In this document: one piece after another, positions 26,475-36,781 of the stretch
Position numbering within the stretch: the first letter of the stretch is position 1
Layout: each line of letters opens with the position of its first letter
The notes under the pieces: model-generated
What the model saw: only the letters and a program-made list of their open reading frames with translations
Database searches by the model: none
What the model was told of the DNA's origin: nothing
Assembly: GCA_019634715.1 (NCBI GenBank)
Contig: JAHCAU010000009.1
Span: forward strand, 142,249 to 206,248
Direction: 5' to 3'
Source of the DNA: Lysobacter sp.
GTDB lineage: Bacteria; Pseudomonadota; Gammaproteobacteria; Xanthomonadales; Xanthomonadaceae
DNA: 64,000 nucleotides
Program-made: the position numbers and the translations under genes

Positions 26475-28472
26475 TCAGACGCGCGGCGCGACGCGCATGA
26501 CCTTCGGCGTGACGAAGATCAGCAGTTCGGCCTTGGCCTTGGAGCGGCCACGCTTCTTGAACAGGTTGCCCAGCACCGGCAGATCGGCCAGGAACGGCAC
26601 CTTGGAGGCCTGGCTGCGGTCGCTGAATTCGTAGACGCCACCGATGACCACGGTGTTGCCGTCCTCGATCAGCACGGCGGTGTTCACTTCGCGCTTGGCG
26701 ATCAGCGGCACCGAACCGGCGACGGTGTCGATGAAGTCTTCCAGCTCGTCCTTCTTCACCGCGAGGTTCAGGAAGACGCGACCATCGTTGGTGATCGTCG
26801 GCGTGACCTTCAGCTCCAGCACCACATCCTTGAAGTTCACGGTCTGGGTGATCTGGCCGCCGCTCGACTGCGTGGTGACGTAGCCGATCTCGCGCCCCTG
26901 CTTGATCACCGCTTCGCGCTGGTTGCTGGTGACCACGCGCGGGCTGGAGATCACTTCGCCGCGACCTTCTTCCTGCATCGCCGACAGTTCGATGTCGAGG
27001 AAGTAACCCGCATTGAGGATGGTAAAGGCCATCGTCGCCGGGTTCGAGGACAGCAGGCCACCGGCCACCACGCCGAGGTCGACGTTGTTTCCCTTGGTGA
27101 TCGTCGGGACGCCACGGACCGGTGCCGGCCCCACCTGACCACCACTGAGCCAGGCGTTGTAAGCCGTACGATATGCATTTTCCACTTGGGTGATGGAATT
27201 ACGCGTCGCCGTCGTGTTCGGAATGGTGTTGCCGTAGGCGACGTTGTTCTTGACACCATTGATGCCGAACTTGGCGCCGAGCTCGCGCGCGAAATCCTCG
27301 GTGGCGATGACCACCTTGGCCTCGATCAGCACCTGGTCGACCGGCTTGTCCAATTGCGCCACGAGCTTGCGCACTTCGGCGACGCGGGCCGGGATGTCGA
27401 TCACCAGCAGGGTGTTGGTGCGGCGATCGAAGCTGAGGCTGCCGCGCGACGACAGGAAGCCACGACTCTGTGTCGAAGCACCTGCACTACCGCCGGCAGC
27501 GCCACCGCCGCCGGAATTACCCTTGCTGTCGTCGGTCAGCAGCTTGGCGATGTCCTCGGCGTTGCCGTAGCTCACCGGGATGTATTCGGTGACGGTCTCG
27601 GCGCGGTTCTCGATCGCGATGCGGGCGTCTTCCTTGTCCTGTTCGAACTTGGCGATCTCGGCCTGCGGCGCGACCCAGATGACGTTGCCGCTGCGGCGCT
27701 TGTCGAGCTGCTTGGCCTGCAGCACCAGATCCAGCGCCTGGTCCCACGGCACGTTGATCAGGCGCAAGGTGACATTGCCCTGGGTCGTGTCGCTGGCGAC
27801 GATGTTCAACCCGGACTCCTCGGCGATCAGCTGCAGCACCGTGCGGACCGGGATGTCCTGGAAGTTGAAGGTCACCGCACGGCCGGCGTAGCCCGCCCGG
27901 CCATTGCCAGCCGCGGAGATCGTCGGCGTCTTCTGTCCCGCGGCGGCGACCGCAGTCGCGCCCCCGACGGCACGCGACGGATCGGCCGAGCGCGGCACCA
28001 GCTCGACGATGTAGTCCTTGCCGGTCTGGTAGGCCAGCGACTCGAAGGCGCCGCTGGTGCTGAGTACCAGTTGCGTCTTGTCGTCGCCCTGGGCCAGCGC
28101 CTGGACGTGCTGCACCGGCGTCGCGAAGTCGGTGACATTCAGCGACCGCTGCAGGTGCGACGGCAGCTTCGCGTTGCCGATGTCGACGATCACGCCGGCA
28201 TCGGTCGCCCGCAGATCGGGCATGGCACCGTCACGGTCGAAGCGGAGGATCAGCTTGCCCGATCCGCCATCGCCCCGCTTGAAGTCGATGTCGGTGATGG
28301 CGCTGACCGCCGGGGCCTGCTGGCCCGCCTGGACAGCCGGTGCCGGTGCAGGCGTGGCTGCGTTGACGGCGCTGAGCGCCGACAACAGGCCGACGGTCAG
28401 GCCGAGCATGGCGGCCCTGATTGGCATGGTGCGACGGCCCTGCTGCTGGCTATGCGCGTTGAGTACGATCAT
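26475..28472 (-). CDS. pilQ: Type IV pilus secretin PilQ
   Basis: 665 aa. The start at 28472 has GAGGGG upstream. A signal peptide (about 16-38) is followed by one AMIN domain (about 58-150), a secretin/TonB short N-terminal domain (FNFQDIPVRTVLQLIAEESG), a secretin N domain and the C-terminal secretin (VISSPRVVTSNQREAVIKQG through VPFLADLPVLGNLF). It forms the outer membrane pore through which the pilus exits. Only one AMIN domain is visible. The segment around residues 410-460 (nt about 27090-27250) is locally AT-richer and Asn/Thr-rich, suggesting a variable loop. Last gene of pilMNOPQ. Confidence 0.95.
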   Translation of the reverse strand: MIVLNAHSQQQGRRTMPIRAAMLGLTVGLLSALSAVNAATPAPAPAVQAGQQAPAVSAITDIDFKRGDGGSGKLILRFDRDGAMPDLRATDAGVIVDIGNAKLPSHLQRSLNVTDFATPVQHVQALAQGDDKTQLVLSTSGAFESLAYQTGKDYIVELVPRSADPSRAVGGATAVAAAGQKTPTISAAGNGRAGYAGRAVTFNFQDIPVRTVLQLIAEESGLNIVASDTTQGNVTLRLINVPWDQALDLVLQAKQLDKRRSGNVIWVAPQAEIAKFEQDKEDARIAIENRAETVTEYIPVSYGNAEDIAKLLTDDSKGNSGGGGAAGGSAGASTQSRGFLSSRGSLSFDRRTNTLLVIDIPARVAEVRKLVAQLDKPVDQVLIEAKVVIATEDFARELGAKFGINGVKNNVAYGNTIPNTTATRNSITQVENAYRTAYNAWLSGGQVGPAPVRGVPTITKGNNVDLGVVAGGLLSSNPATMAFTILNAGYFLDIELSAMQEEGRGEVISSPRVVTSNQREAVIKQGREIGYVTTQSSGGQITQTVNFKDVVLELKVTPTITNDGRVFLNLAVKKDELEDFIDTVAGSVPLIAKREVNTAVLIEDGNTVVIGGVYEFSDRSQASKVPFLADLPVLGNLFKKRGRSKAKAELLIFVTPKVMRVAPRV

Positions 28473-28489
28473 TTCGCTATCCCCTCGTC

Positions 28490-29032
28490 TTATTCGTCAT
28501 CGAGCGAGACCGTCGCCGGCCGCTCCAGCCAACCGCCTGCACCGTCGGGCACCAGCTCGACGAGTTCGATGCGGTCTTCGAAGACCGCAGTCACGCGTCC
28601 GTCCGCCTGTCCCATGTAATCGCCCGGCCGCACCCGGTAGGTGACCTTGTCGGGCACCATCACCAGCGCGATCAGACTGCCGCCCTTCCCCAGCGTCCCG
28701 ACCATGTCGAGACTGTCGAGCGGGAACTGTTCGAGTACCTGCTTGCGCCGATTCGAATCGGGCCGCGGACCGGCACCGTCGGAACTCGGCGAGAACGCGG
28801 TGCTGAACGGGTCGCGCAGGCTCTGCGCGGCGTATTCGAAATGTTCGAACTGCTGCATCACCGGCAGCGGGTCGAGCGGCGGCGCGGGACGCGCCTTGAC
28901 CCCGGCGACCCACTCCTCGAGATTCGGCGCGTCGCCCGGCGTGCTCGTGATCGAGCGGCCGCAGCCGGCGAGCGCGGCGACCAGCGCGACCGCGAGCAGG
29001 AGGCGCGCCATGTTGTCGTGTTGTCTGCGCAT
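28490..29032 (-). CDS. pilP: Type IV pilus lipoprotein PilP
   Basis: 180 aa. The lipobox LVAALAGCG near residue 24 marks an inner membrane lipoprotein, followed by an unstructured linker and a small beta-domain (about 95-175: RKQVLEQFPLDSLDMVGTL, YRVRPGDYMGQADGRV) that binds the PilQ secretin. It links PilN/PilO to PilQ. The start overlaps the pilO stop by one base (TGATG). A second in-frame ATG at 29011 could also serve. The pilQ ATG follows 17 bases after its stop. Confidence 0.94.
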   Translation of the reverse strand: MRRQHDNMARLLLAVALVAALAGCGRSITSTPGDAPNLEEWVAGVKARPAPPLDPLPVMQQFEHFEYAAQSLRDPFSTAFSPSSDGAGPRPDSNRRKQVLEQFPLDSLDMVGTLGKGGSLIALVMVPDKVTYRVRPGDYMGQADGRVTAVFEDRIELVELVPDGAGGWLERPATVSLDDE

Positions 29033-29793
29033 CAGCGGCTGCCTCCCTGTGCGGCGGTGGCCTCGGCGGATCGGTTCGCTGCGTTGGTGACTGCGTTGGC
29101 GCCCGGCACGCCCGGGGTCGCCCCACCGGCGGTGTTGCCGCCGGCAGCCGCGCCAGTGTCGACGGACTCTTCCTCGTCGCGGTAGCGATAGGTCTTGACC
29201 GTGCCCTTGAGCTCCAGGACCGAACCTGGCCCGATGCTCGCCGGCTTCTTGTCTCCCGGCGTGCCGCGCGGAGTCAGCTGGATGTCGTGCATGGTCATGA
29301 TGACCACGCGCGGCAGCGAGGCGACACCGCTGACGAAGGCACCGAACTGGTGGTAGGACCCCACCATCTTCAGCTCGATCGGCTTCTCGACGTAGAACTC
29401 GAGCTGAGTTTCGTCGCCGGGCTGGAAGAGTTCGTTGGTGATGCCGGTCGCCAGCGCGGTCTGCGAGATGTCGACGATCAGCGCGGGCATCTCGGTCTTG
29501 CTGGGCAGCTGGCGCAGCATCTGCTGGAGCTGCTGCTCCATGAGCGCGAGCTGCTGCTTCAGCGGTTCGAGGTTGGCGGCTTCGCCCTGCTTGGTCTCGA
29601 AGTCGGCGCGCAGGCTGGCCTCTTCCGCCTCCAGGGTTTCCAGTTCCGCGCCCTTGGGACGGGTCAGGAAGTTCCAGAGCAGGAACAGGATCAACAGGCA
29701 CAGGGCGACGCAGAACCCGATCTGCCACTCGCGCGGCCAGGATCCGGCGTTGTTGAAGTCGAGCTCCTTGAGGGTCATTTTCTTCTTGCTCAC
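29032..29793 (-). CDS. pilO: Type IV pilus inner membrane protein PilO
   Basis: 253 aa. A short cytoplasmic N-terminus, one membrane helix (about 24-43), a periplasmic coiled coil (about 50-95) and a ferredoxin-like domain containing FYVEKPIELKMVGSYHQFG. It dimerises with PilN in the alignment subcomplex. The C-terminal 45 residues are a Gly/Ala/Asn/Thr-rich tail beyond the usual family end. The start overlaps pilN by four bases. Confidence 0.94.
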   Translation of the reverse strand: MSKKKMTLKELDFNNAGSWPREWQIGFCVALCLLILFLLWNFLTRPKGAELETLEAEEASLRADFETKQGEAANLEPLKQQLALMEQQLQQMLRQLPSKTEMPALIVDISQTALATGITNELFQPGDETQLEFYVEKPIELKMVGSYHQFGAFVSGVASLPRVVIMTMHDIQLTPRGTPGDKKPASIGPGSVLELKGTVKTYRYRDEEESVDTGAAAGGNTAGGATPGVPGANAVTNAANRSAEATAAQGGSR

Positions 29794-30559
29794 GACTTCG
29801 CTCCTCCCGTCGGTGCGGCCGGAGCGGCCGGCGGCTGGCTGCCGGCGGGAGCGGCGGCGCCGGCGGGCGCCGGGGTCGCCTCGCCACCGGCCGGTGCTGT
29901 GGCGGCAGGCGCGGTCGCCGCCGGCGTGGCGGGCGTCAGCGTCTGCAACTGCTCGGTGGTCACCGTGGCGGGCGTGGCGCCGGCCGCGGCCGCACCTTCC
30001 TCACCTTCCTTCTTCGCGTTCGGGTTCACCAGGGTGACGGTGAGGCTGAACGTGTACGGCAGGCCCTTGTTGTCGCCCTCGGCCTGGATCACCGCCAGCT
30101 CGGGCTTCGACATCCAGCCGGAGGCCGCCAGGGTGTCCATGTACGTACTCACCCGCGCGTGCGACTGCGTGCGGCCCTCGAGGGTGAGCTTCTCGCCCTC
30201 CTGCTTGATCGCGGTGAGGATCACGCCGTCGGGGATCGTGCGCACCAGCGAGTCGAACAGGTGCACCATCTGCGAACGATTGGCCTGCAGTTCTTCGATC
30301 ACCCGCTTGCGATTGAGCAGCTTCTTCTTCTTCTCTTCGAGCTTCTCGATCTCGGTGATCTGCGCCTTCACTTCCTCGATCTTCTGATTGAGGAAGGCAT
30401 TGCGCTCCATCTGCCCGGCGATCTGGATGCCGTAATAGGTGTGGACCAGGAACCACAGCCCGAGTCCGGCCACCGCAGCCAGGACCAGCATCAGCATGAA
30501 CTGCTTCTTGCGTTCTTTCTGGCGCTCCGCGCGCCACGGGAGGAGGTTGATGCGTGCCA

Positions 30560-30560
<1 letters not shown>
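29790..30560 (-). CDS. pilN: Type IV pilus inner membrane protein PilN
   Basis: 256 aa. The conserved cytoplasmic tail MARINLLPWRAERQKERKK, which binds PilM, is followed by a membrane helix (about 22-44), a Lys/Glu-rich coiled coil (about 55-95) and a ferredoxin-like periplasmic domain (about 105-180). The C-terminal 65 residues are Ala/Pro/Thr-rich and low in complexity, longer than in most PilN. The start overlaps the pilM stop by one base. Confidence 0.95.
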
Positions 30561-31666
<1,106 letters not shown>

Positions 31667-31667
31667 T

Positions 31668-31696
31668 TAAATAACGGACTTTTCACCCCATGGCAA
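31668..31696 (-). promoter_or_regulatory. Candidate promoter of pilMNOPQ
   Basis: On the minus strand TTGCCA (31696-31691) and TATTTA (31673-31668) are separated by 17 bases, in the only AT-rich stretch of the intergenic region and 50 bases upstream of the pilM GTG. Confidence 0.55.
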
Positions 31697-31720
31697 CAGG
31701 CACGTGCGACCGGTGATGCC

Positions 31721-31734
31721 CAGAGTGAACTCTG
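31721..31734. promoter_or_regulatory. Inverted repeat in the pilM-mrcA intergenic region
   Basis: CAGAGT-GA-ACTCTG is a perfect six-base inverted repeat just upstream of the candidate pilM promoter. It may be an operator; the regulator is unknown. The remainder of this 327-base region is C/G-homopolymer rich and holds no gene. Confidence 0.3.
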
Positions 31735-31892
31735 TCACGACATGCCCCCCCTCGCCCCCCCGCCCGCGAGGGGTTCCCTGAGGGCGGTTGCGCGAACCCG
31801 CCCCCCTTCGGCCCCTGCCCCGGGGGCAGCGGATGCGGCACCCGTCACACTGTGGCCGGACCCCTGCCGGCTGCCGACCGTGCGCCGCCCCC

Positions 31893-31898
31893 TATAAT
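31893..31898 (+). promoter_or_regulatory. Consensus -10 element for mrcA
   Basis: TATAAT lies 48 bases upstream of the mrcA ATG, in otherwise G+C-rich sequence. No good -35 hexamer is seen 17 bases upstream. Confidence 0.5.
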
Positions 31899-31945
31899 CG
31901 TCGCCTGCATTGTTTACACCCATCGACGCCAGGATTCCCGTACGC

Positions 31946-34495
31946 ATGTCCCTGATTCGCCGTCTGTTCCGCTGGGCCCTCCTGTTGACCCTGCTCGGCC
32001 TGGTGGTCGGCGGCATCGCCTTCGCGGCCCTCTATTACAGCGTGTCGTCCAAGCTGCCGGACGTGCAGACCCTGCGCAACATCGAGCTGCAGGAACCTTT
32101 ATATGTGTATGCCAGCGACGGGCGGCTCATGGGGCTGTTCGGCGAGACCCGCCGCTACCCCGTCGAGATCGAAAAGGTGCCCAAGCGCCTCAAGGATGCC
32201 TTCCTGGCGGCCGAGGACGCCCGCTTCTACGAGCACGACGGCGTGGACTACAAGGGCGTGGGCCGGGCCATCAAGGAACTGGTCTTCACCGACAAGGAGC
32301 GCGTCGCGGGCGGCTCCACCATCACCCAGCAGGTCGCTCGGCAGTTCTTCCTCAGCTCGGAATACAGCTACACCCGCAAGTTCGCCGAGATGCTGCTGGC
32401 CCGGAAGATGGAGCAGGAGCTGAGCAAGGACGAGATCTTCGAGCTCTACCTGAACAAGAGTTTCTTCGGCAACCGTGCCTACGGGGTGGCCGCCGCCGCC
32501 GAGTTCTATTACGGCAAGTCGCTGGACCAGCTGGACCTGGACGAAATGGCCTCGCTGGCCGCGATCCCCAAGTTCCCGTCCACCGCCAACCCGATCAGCA
32601 ATCCCGATCGCGCCCGCCTGCGCCGGGACAACTACGTGCTGCTGCGCATGCGCGAACTGGGCTTCATCACGCCGGCCGAGGAGCAGGCGGCGCGCGCCAC
32701 GCCGATGCACGCCAGCCCGCACGAGCGTCCGGTCGAGGTCTATGCGCCATTCGTCGCCGAAATGGTCCGCCAGGAGATGATCGAACGCTTCGGCAACGAC
32801 GTCCTGACCAAGGGTTACCACGTCACCACGACCATCGACCCGGTGATGCAGGCCGCTGCCGACAAGGCCGTGCGCGACGGCCTGGGCGCGTACGACCGCC
32901 GCCACGGCTGGAACCCGAAGTCGATGCCGCACATCGACCTGCCCCCGGGCGAGGACGCCGCCACCGCGGCCAGGCGGCTGCGCGACCATCCCAGCCAGGG
33001 TGAGCTGCGCGCGGCCCTGGTGCTGGGCATCAGCGGGACCAACGCCCAGGTCGTGCTGGCCGACGGCACCGTGCTCGACCTCGGCCCGGACGCCTCGCGC
33101 TGGACCGGCAAGGCACCGGGCAGCCTGCTCAAGCGCGGCGACGTCACCCGCGTGCGCCGGATCGTGGCCGAGGCCAAGGCCGAGCCTGCGAAGGCCGGCG
33201 CCACTGCCGCGCCCGCCAACCCGCCCCCGGCCGGCCCGGTCACCTGGCGCCTGGAACAGCTCCCGCGCGCCCAGTCGGCGCTGGTCTCGCTCGACGCCGA
33301 TACCGGCGCGCTGCGCGCCCTGGTCGGTGGTTTCAGCTTCGCCGGCAGCAAGTTCAACAACGCCGTGCAGGCGCGCCGCCAGCCCGGATCGTCGTTCAAG
33401 CCCTTCATCTATGCCGCCGCCTTCGAGCGCGGCTACAACCCCGCATCCATCGTGCTCGACGCCCCGGTGGTGTTCCGCATGCGCGGCGGCAAGGACTGGC
33501 GCCCGCAGAACGACGGCGGCGGCTTCGCCGGCCCGATCCGCGTGCGCCAGGCCCTGGTGCAATCGCGCAATCTGGTGTCGGTGCGCATGCTCGACGCGAT
33601 CGGCGTGGACTACGCGCGCAAGTACATCACCCAGTTCGGCTTCGAGGAAAAGGAACTGCCGCCGAACCTGTCGATCTCGCTCGGCACGCCCTCGCTGACC
33701 CCGCTGTCGATCGCACGCGGCTATGCGGCCTTCGCCAATGGCGGCTTCCGCATCGATCCTTGGGTGGTCGACGAAGTGAAGGACCGCGACGGCAAGCTGA
33801 TCTTCAAGCAGAAGCCCGCTGTCGCCTGTCGCGGCTGCGGTCCGGGCCGCGCCGGCCAGCCGGCGGTGCCCGCCTCCAGCGTGGTCGATGGGTTCGATTT
33901 CGGCCCGGCCGGCGGCACACCCGCCAGGCCGGATGCGAAGACCGCCGCGAAGCCGGCCGAGACCAAGGCCGCGCCCGCGACCGCCCTGCCCGCCGATGCC
34001 GTACTGGCGCCGCGCGCGATGGACGAACGCATCGCGTACCAGATCACCTCGATGATGCGCGACGTGGTGCTGCGCGGCACCGCCACCGCCGCGCGGTCGA
34101 TCAACCGCGAAGACATCGGCGGCAAGACCGGCTCCACCAACAATCACCGCGATGCCTGGTTCTCCGGCACCGGCGGCAACCTCGTCACCACGGTGTGGGT
34201 CGGCAAGAGCGACAACACCTCGCTGGGCTATCGCGAATACGGCGGCAAGGCCGCGCTGCCGATCTGGATCGACTACATGACCGTCGCGCTCAAGGATGTG
34301 CCGGTGGCACCGAACGACCCGCCGCCGGGCATGATCAGGGTCGCGGTCACCGCCAGCGGCCAGTTGCTGCCCACCGAAAGCAGCGGCGGCATCATCGAAT
34401 ACGTCAAGGTCGAGGACCTGGAGAAGATGGAATCCTTCGTCGACTACGGCAGCGACGAAGCGATGCCGAGCGAGGAGTCGTTCGACATCTTCTGA
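31946..34495 (+). CDS. mrcA: Class A penicillin-binding protein 1A (glycosyltransferase/transpeptidase)
   Basis: 849 aa. A short cytoplasmic N-terminus, one membrane helix (about 8-30) and a GT51 glycosyltransferase domain with the catalytic Glu in [10 protein letters not shown] (90-99) and [12 protein letters not shown]. An OB-like insert is followed by a transpeptidase domain with SSFK (482-485), SRN and KTG (727-729). It polymerises and cross-links peptidoglycan at the inner membrane. An Ala/Pro/Lys-rich insertion lies just before KTG (about 640-690). The start at 31946 is preceded by AGGAT; an ATG 36 bases upstream is not favoured. Divergent from pilM. Confidence 0.95.
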   Translation: MSLIRRLFRWALLLTLLGLVVGGIAFAALYYSVSSKLPDVQTLRNIELQEPLYVYASDGRLMGLFGETRRYPVEIEKVPKRLKDAFLAAEDARFYEHDGVDYKGVGRAIKELVFTDKERVAGGSTITQQVARQFFLSSEYSYTRKFAEMLLARKMEQELSKDEIFELYLNKSFFGNRAYGVAAAAEFYYGKSLDQLDLDEMASLAAIPKFPSTANPISNPDRARLRRDNYVLLRMRELGFITPAEEQAARATPMHASPHERPVEVYAPFVAEMVRQEMIERFGNDVLTKGYHVTTTIDPVMQAAADKAVRDGLGAYDRRHGWNPKSMPHIDLPPGEDAATAARRLRDHPSQGELRAALVLGISGTNAQVVLADGTVLDLGPDASRWTGKAPGSLLKRGDVTRVRRIVAEAKAEPAKAGATAAPANPPPAGPVTWRLEQLPRAQSALVSLDADTGALRALVGGFSFAGSKFNNAVQARRQPGSSFKPFIYAAAFERGYNPASIVLDAPVVFRMRGGKDWRPQNDGGGFAGPIRVRQALVQSRNLVSVRMLDAIGVDYARKYITQFGFEEKELPPNLSISLGTPSLTPLSIARGYAAFANGGFRIDPWVVDEVKDRDGKLIFKQKPAVACRGCGPGRAGQPAVPASSVVDGFDFGPAGGTPARPDAKTAAKPAETKAAPATALPADAVLAPRAMDERIAYQITSMMRDVVLRGTATAARSINREDIGGKTGSTNNHRDAWFSGTGGNLVTTVWVGKSDNTSLGYREYGGKAALPIWIDYMTVALKDVPVAPNDPPPGMIRVAVTASGQLLPTESSGGIIEYVKVEDLEKMESFVDYGSDEAMPSEESFDIF

Positions 34496-34500
34496 CGGGA

Positions 34501-34535
34501 TTCGGGATTCGGGATTCGGGATTCGGGATTCGGGA
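34501..34535. repeat. Heptameric tandem repeat TTCGGGA x5
   Basis: Five exact copies of TTCGGGA begin just after the mrcA stop. Such GGGATTC-type arrays are a familiar intergenic feature of Xanthomonadaceae genomes. No protein is encoded here. Confidence 0.92.
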
Positions 34536-34687
34536 GAGAGCATGCCGGCCCCGACGAATGGAGGGGCCTGCTCGATCTGCGCCGCCCTCGACGCCGTCAT
34601 CGGGCATGAACGCGCCTGTCGCATCCTGGCGCGGCTCGATTCCCCATTCACGACCTTTCCGCTACAGTCCCGGCAGGCCATGCCGGG

Positions 34688-35347
34688 ATGATGACCATGC
34701 GCCACGCTCGACAACACGCCGAAACGAAGACCCGCGAGCGACGCTATCGCCTTGCCCACGAAGCCGCACGGCTGATCGCGGAATCCGGCATCCGCGATTT
34801 CCATCAGGCCAAGCTCAAGGCCGCCGCGCGGCTGGGCATCCACGACGACGCCTCGCTGCCGCGCAACCGCGAGATCGAGGACGCGCTGCGCGAATACCAG
34901 CGGTTGTTCCAGGGCGACGCGCAGGCGGGCGAGCTGCGCCGCCGTCGCGACGCCGCGCAGCGCGCGCTCGAGTTCTTCGCATCGTTCGACCCGCGCCTGG
35001 TCGGCCCTGTGCTCGATGGCACCGCAGACGCCAACTCGCCGGTGCACCTGCACCTGTACACCGACGAACCCGAAGCCGTGCCGCGCTTCCTCGAAGATCA
35101 CCGCATCCCCGCCGAATCGCGCAGCCGCCGCATCCGCCTCGACCGTGAGCGCCCGATCGACTGCCCGGTCTGGCTGTTCTCCGCCGAAGACCTGAGCTTC
35201 GACCTCGCCGTGCTCCCGCACGACGCCCTGCGCCAGGCCCCGCTGTCGAGCATCGACGAGAAGCCGATGCGACGCGCTTCCGCCGCGCAACTGCGCGCGA
35301 TGCGGGTGGAGGAGGATGTGGCGGGGTTCGAGGCTTCCTTTACTTGA
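34688..35347 (+). CDS. Conserved hypothetical protein, Arg-rich
   Basis: 219 aa, soluble, with no signal or membrane segment. The N-terminal 95 residues are basic and helical (ETKTRERRYRLAHEAARLIA, GIRDFHQAKLKAAARLGI), resembling an HTH-like or RNA-binding segment. The second half is mixed alpha/beta with VHLHLYTDEPEAVPRFLEDH and CPVWLFSAEDLSFDLAV. ATG codons occur at 34688, 34691 and 34697; none has a strong SD. I do not recognise the family. Confidence 0.7.
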   Translation: MMTMRHARQHAETKTRERRYRLAHEAARLIAESGIRDFHQAKLKAAARLGIHDDASLPRNREIEDALREYQRLFQGDAQAGELRRRRDAAQRALEFFASFDPRLVGPVLDGTADANSPVHLHLYTDEPEAVPRFLEDHRIPAESRSRRIRLDRERPIDCPVWLFSAEDLSFDLAVLPHDALRQAPLSSIDEKPMRRASAAQLRAMRVEEDVAGFEASFT

Positions 35348-35369
35348 TCCCACCTGCCTCGAATTCGAC

Positions 35370-35990
35370 ATGCGCCATCAGGGACGACTGCACGACTGGA
35401 ACGACGACAAGGGCTTCGGCTTCGTGACGCCGAATGGCGGGGGCGACAGGGCCTTCGTCCACATCAAGGCGTTTTCGAAGCGCAGCCGGCGACCGCGCGA
35501 TGGCGATGTCGTCACGTATGCCACGTCGCGCGATGCGAAAGGACGGCTGCAGGCAACGGACATCCGGTTCGCAGAGAGCCGGGCACAGACGGCGCGGGAC
35601 GATCGCGCCAGACCTGGCATGCTCGCACCGGCGTTCGCATCGGTCTTCTTCGCCACCATTCTCGGCGCAGGCCTGACCGGCAAGCTGTCGATGCTCGTCA
35701 CCGGAGCATATGCGGCGATGAGCGCGATCGCCTTCATTGCGTATGGCATCGACAAGTCGGCGGCCAATGCCGGCCGCTGGCGCACGCCGGAAAGCACGCT
35801 GCATGCGCTTGGTCTTGCCTGCGGCTGGCCAGGCGCATTGTTCGCGCAGAGACTGTTCCGCCACAAATCGCGCAAGCAGTCGTTCCAGACGGTGTTCTGG
35901 GCGACCGTCGCCGTGAATCTCGCCGCATTGATCTGGATGGCGAACGGCGATGGCCAAGGCGCCATCGCCGCCTGGTCGCAAGCGCGCTGA
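35370..35990 (+). CDS. Cold-shock domain / DUF1294 membrane fusion protein
   Basis: 206 aa from the ATG at 35370. An N-terminal cold-shock domain (residues 1-70; GRLHDWNDDKGFGFV and AFVHIKAF, the RNP1/RNP2-type nucleic-acid-binding motifs) is fused to a DUF1294 membrane domain (about 85-205). The latter has about three helices and the signature AYGIDKSAANAGRWRTPE, then GGWPGAL-like GLACGWPGALFAQ and RHKSRKQSF. The fusion is widespread in proteobacteria; it may tether nucleic-acid binding to the membrane, but its role is unknown. The gene starts 22 bases after the previous stop. Confidence 0.9.
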   Translation: MRHQGRLHDWNDDKGFGFVTPNGGGDRAFVHIKAFSKRSRRPRDGDVVTYATSRDAKGRLQATDIRFAESRAQTARDDRARPGMLAPAFASVFFATILGAGLTGKLSMLVTGAYAAMSAIAFIAYGIDKSAANAGRWRTPESTLHALGLACGWPGALFAQRLFRHKSRKQSFQTVFWATVAVNLAALIWMANGDGQGAIAAWSQAR

Positions 35991-36060
35991 AGTCAGCCAG
36001 TCTCCGCCAGGCCATGCACCCGGGGCGCGCCTGCCGATCATCGTCGCGAAGACGCGGGCA

Positions 36061-36453
36061 TCACTTGCTGCGCGACTTCTCCGCGGATGCCCGCTTGGTC
36101 TTGCCGGCCTTCTTCGGACGCGAATCCTCGACCGCTTCGACCACGCGTTCGTCGCTGTCGCGTCCCTTGTCATCCAGCAAGGCGCCGTTGCCGGCGTGTG
36201 CCGCATGCCCGTTCGTGCGTTTGCGATAGAAACGATAGGCCAGCAGGCCGGCGCCCACGACGCCGAGCGCGATGGCGACACCGGGATTGCGGCGTGCCAG
36301 CGTCGTCGTCGCACGAAGACCGGTTTTGGCGATGCCCATCACGACCCCGGCTTCGAGCCACGTCGGCAAATGGGATGTCCCCGAACCGATGGCCTGCCGC
36401 GCCTGGCTGACGAGACCGGTGCCGCGTTGCGAAAGATCATGGATGGCGCTCAT
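36061..36453 (-). CDS. Small membrane protein with basic tail
   Basis: 130 aa from the ATG at 36453, preceded by AAGGAG. An amphipathic N-terminus (SAIHDLSQRGTGLVSQARQA) leads to hydrophobic stretches at about 37-50 and 62-76 (GVAIALGVVGAGLLAYRFY), ending in a Lys/Arg-rich cytoplasmic tail (KKAGKTKRASAEKSRSK). It resembles small stress-related envelope proteins but no family is recognised. Confidence 0.7.
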   Translation of the reverse strand: MSAIHDLSQRGTGLVSQARQAIGSGTSHLPTWLEAGVVMGIAKTGLRATTTLARRNPGVAIALGVVGAGLLAYRFYRKRTNGHAAHAGNGALLDDKGRDSDERVVEAVEDSRPKKAGKTKRASAEKSRSK

Positions 36454-36781
36454 GGCGTACTCCTTGGCGATTGCATCGTGGAGGATGTCCGCAGCGTCGT
36501 ATCGTGCTGCGCGACAACGGAAGGACATCGCCATTGTCGACGCCAGCCAGTCGCGCGCAAGCGATGCATCGCTGCGCGCATGCCGACATTCAGCCTCGCG
36601 GCATCGCGCACGCGGATGCACGCATGCCATCGTGCAGGATGCCTGCGCATCGTGGAATGCGCACGATCGGCGATCCGTTTTCGCCCTGCAGTCGCGGCAG
36701 CGGATCGCAAGCCGGGCCGCCCGCGGAGGGAGGGGGAGGAAGCCGCAAGGCGGCCCGGATGCGAAGACGGGAGTGCGTGCG
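36454..36781. other. Intergenic region downstream of the RND gene
   Basis: No gene is seen. A 10-bp stem (CCGGGCCGCC 36712-36721 with GGCGGCCCGG 36749-36758, 27-base purine-rich loop) may mark the 3' end of the leftward RND transcript; there is no T tract. GATGC/GCATC motifs are unusually dense between 36530 and 36660. Confidence 0.35.

Noticed and set aside
31921..31945. Upstream ATG at 31910 as the mrcA start
   Set aside because: The ATG at 31946 has a better SD and gives the expected short cytoplasmic N-terminus; the upstream one is only 12 bases past the -10 element.
32099..35371. 1090-codon minus-strand open frame opposite mrcA and its neighbour
   Set aside because: It spans two real plus-strand genes and their intergenic repeat, and its translation has no recognisable domain.
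36530..36660. Dense GATGC/GCATC motifs as a possible uptake or recognition sequence
   Set aside because: The spacing is irregular and similar motifs appear in other gene-poor intervals; without genome-wide counts this cannot be told from composition bias.
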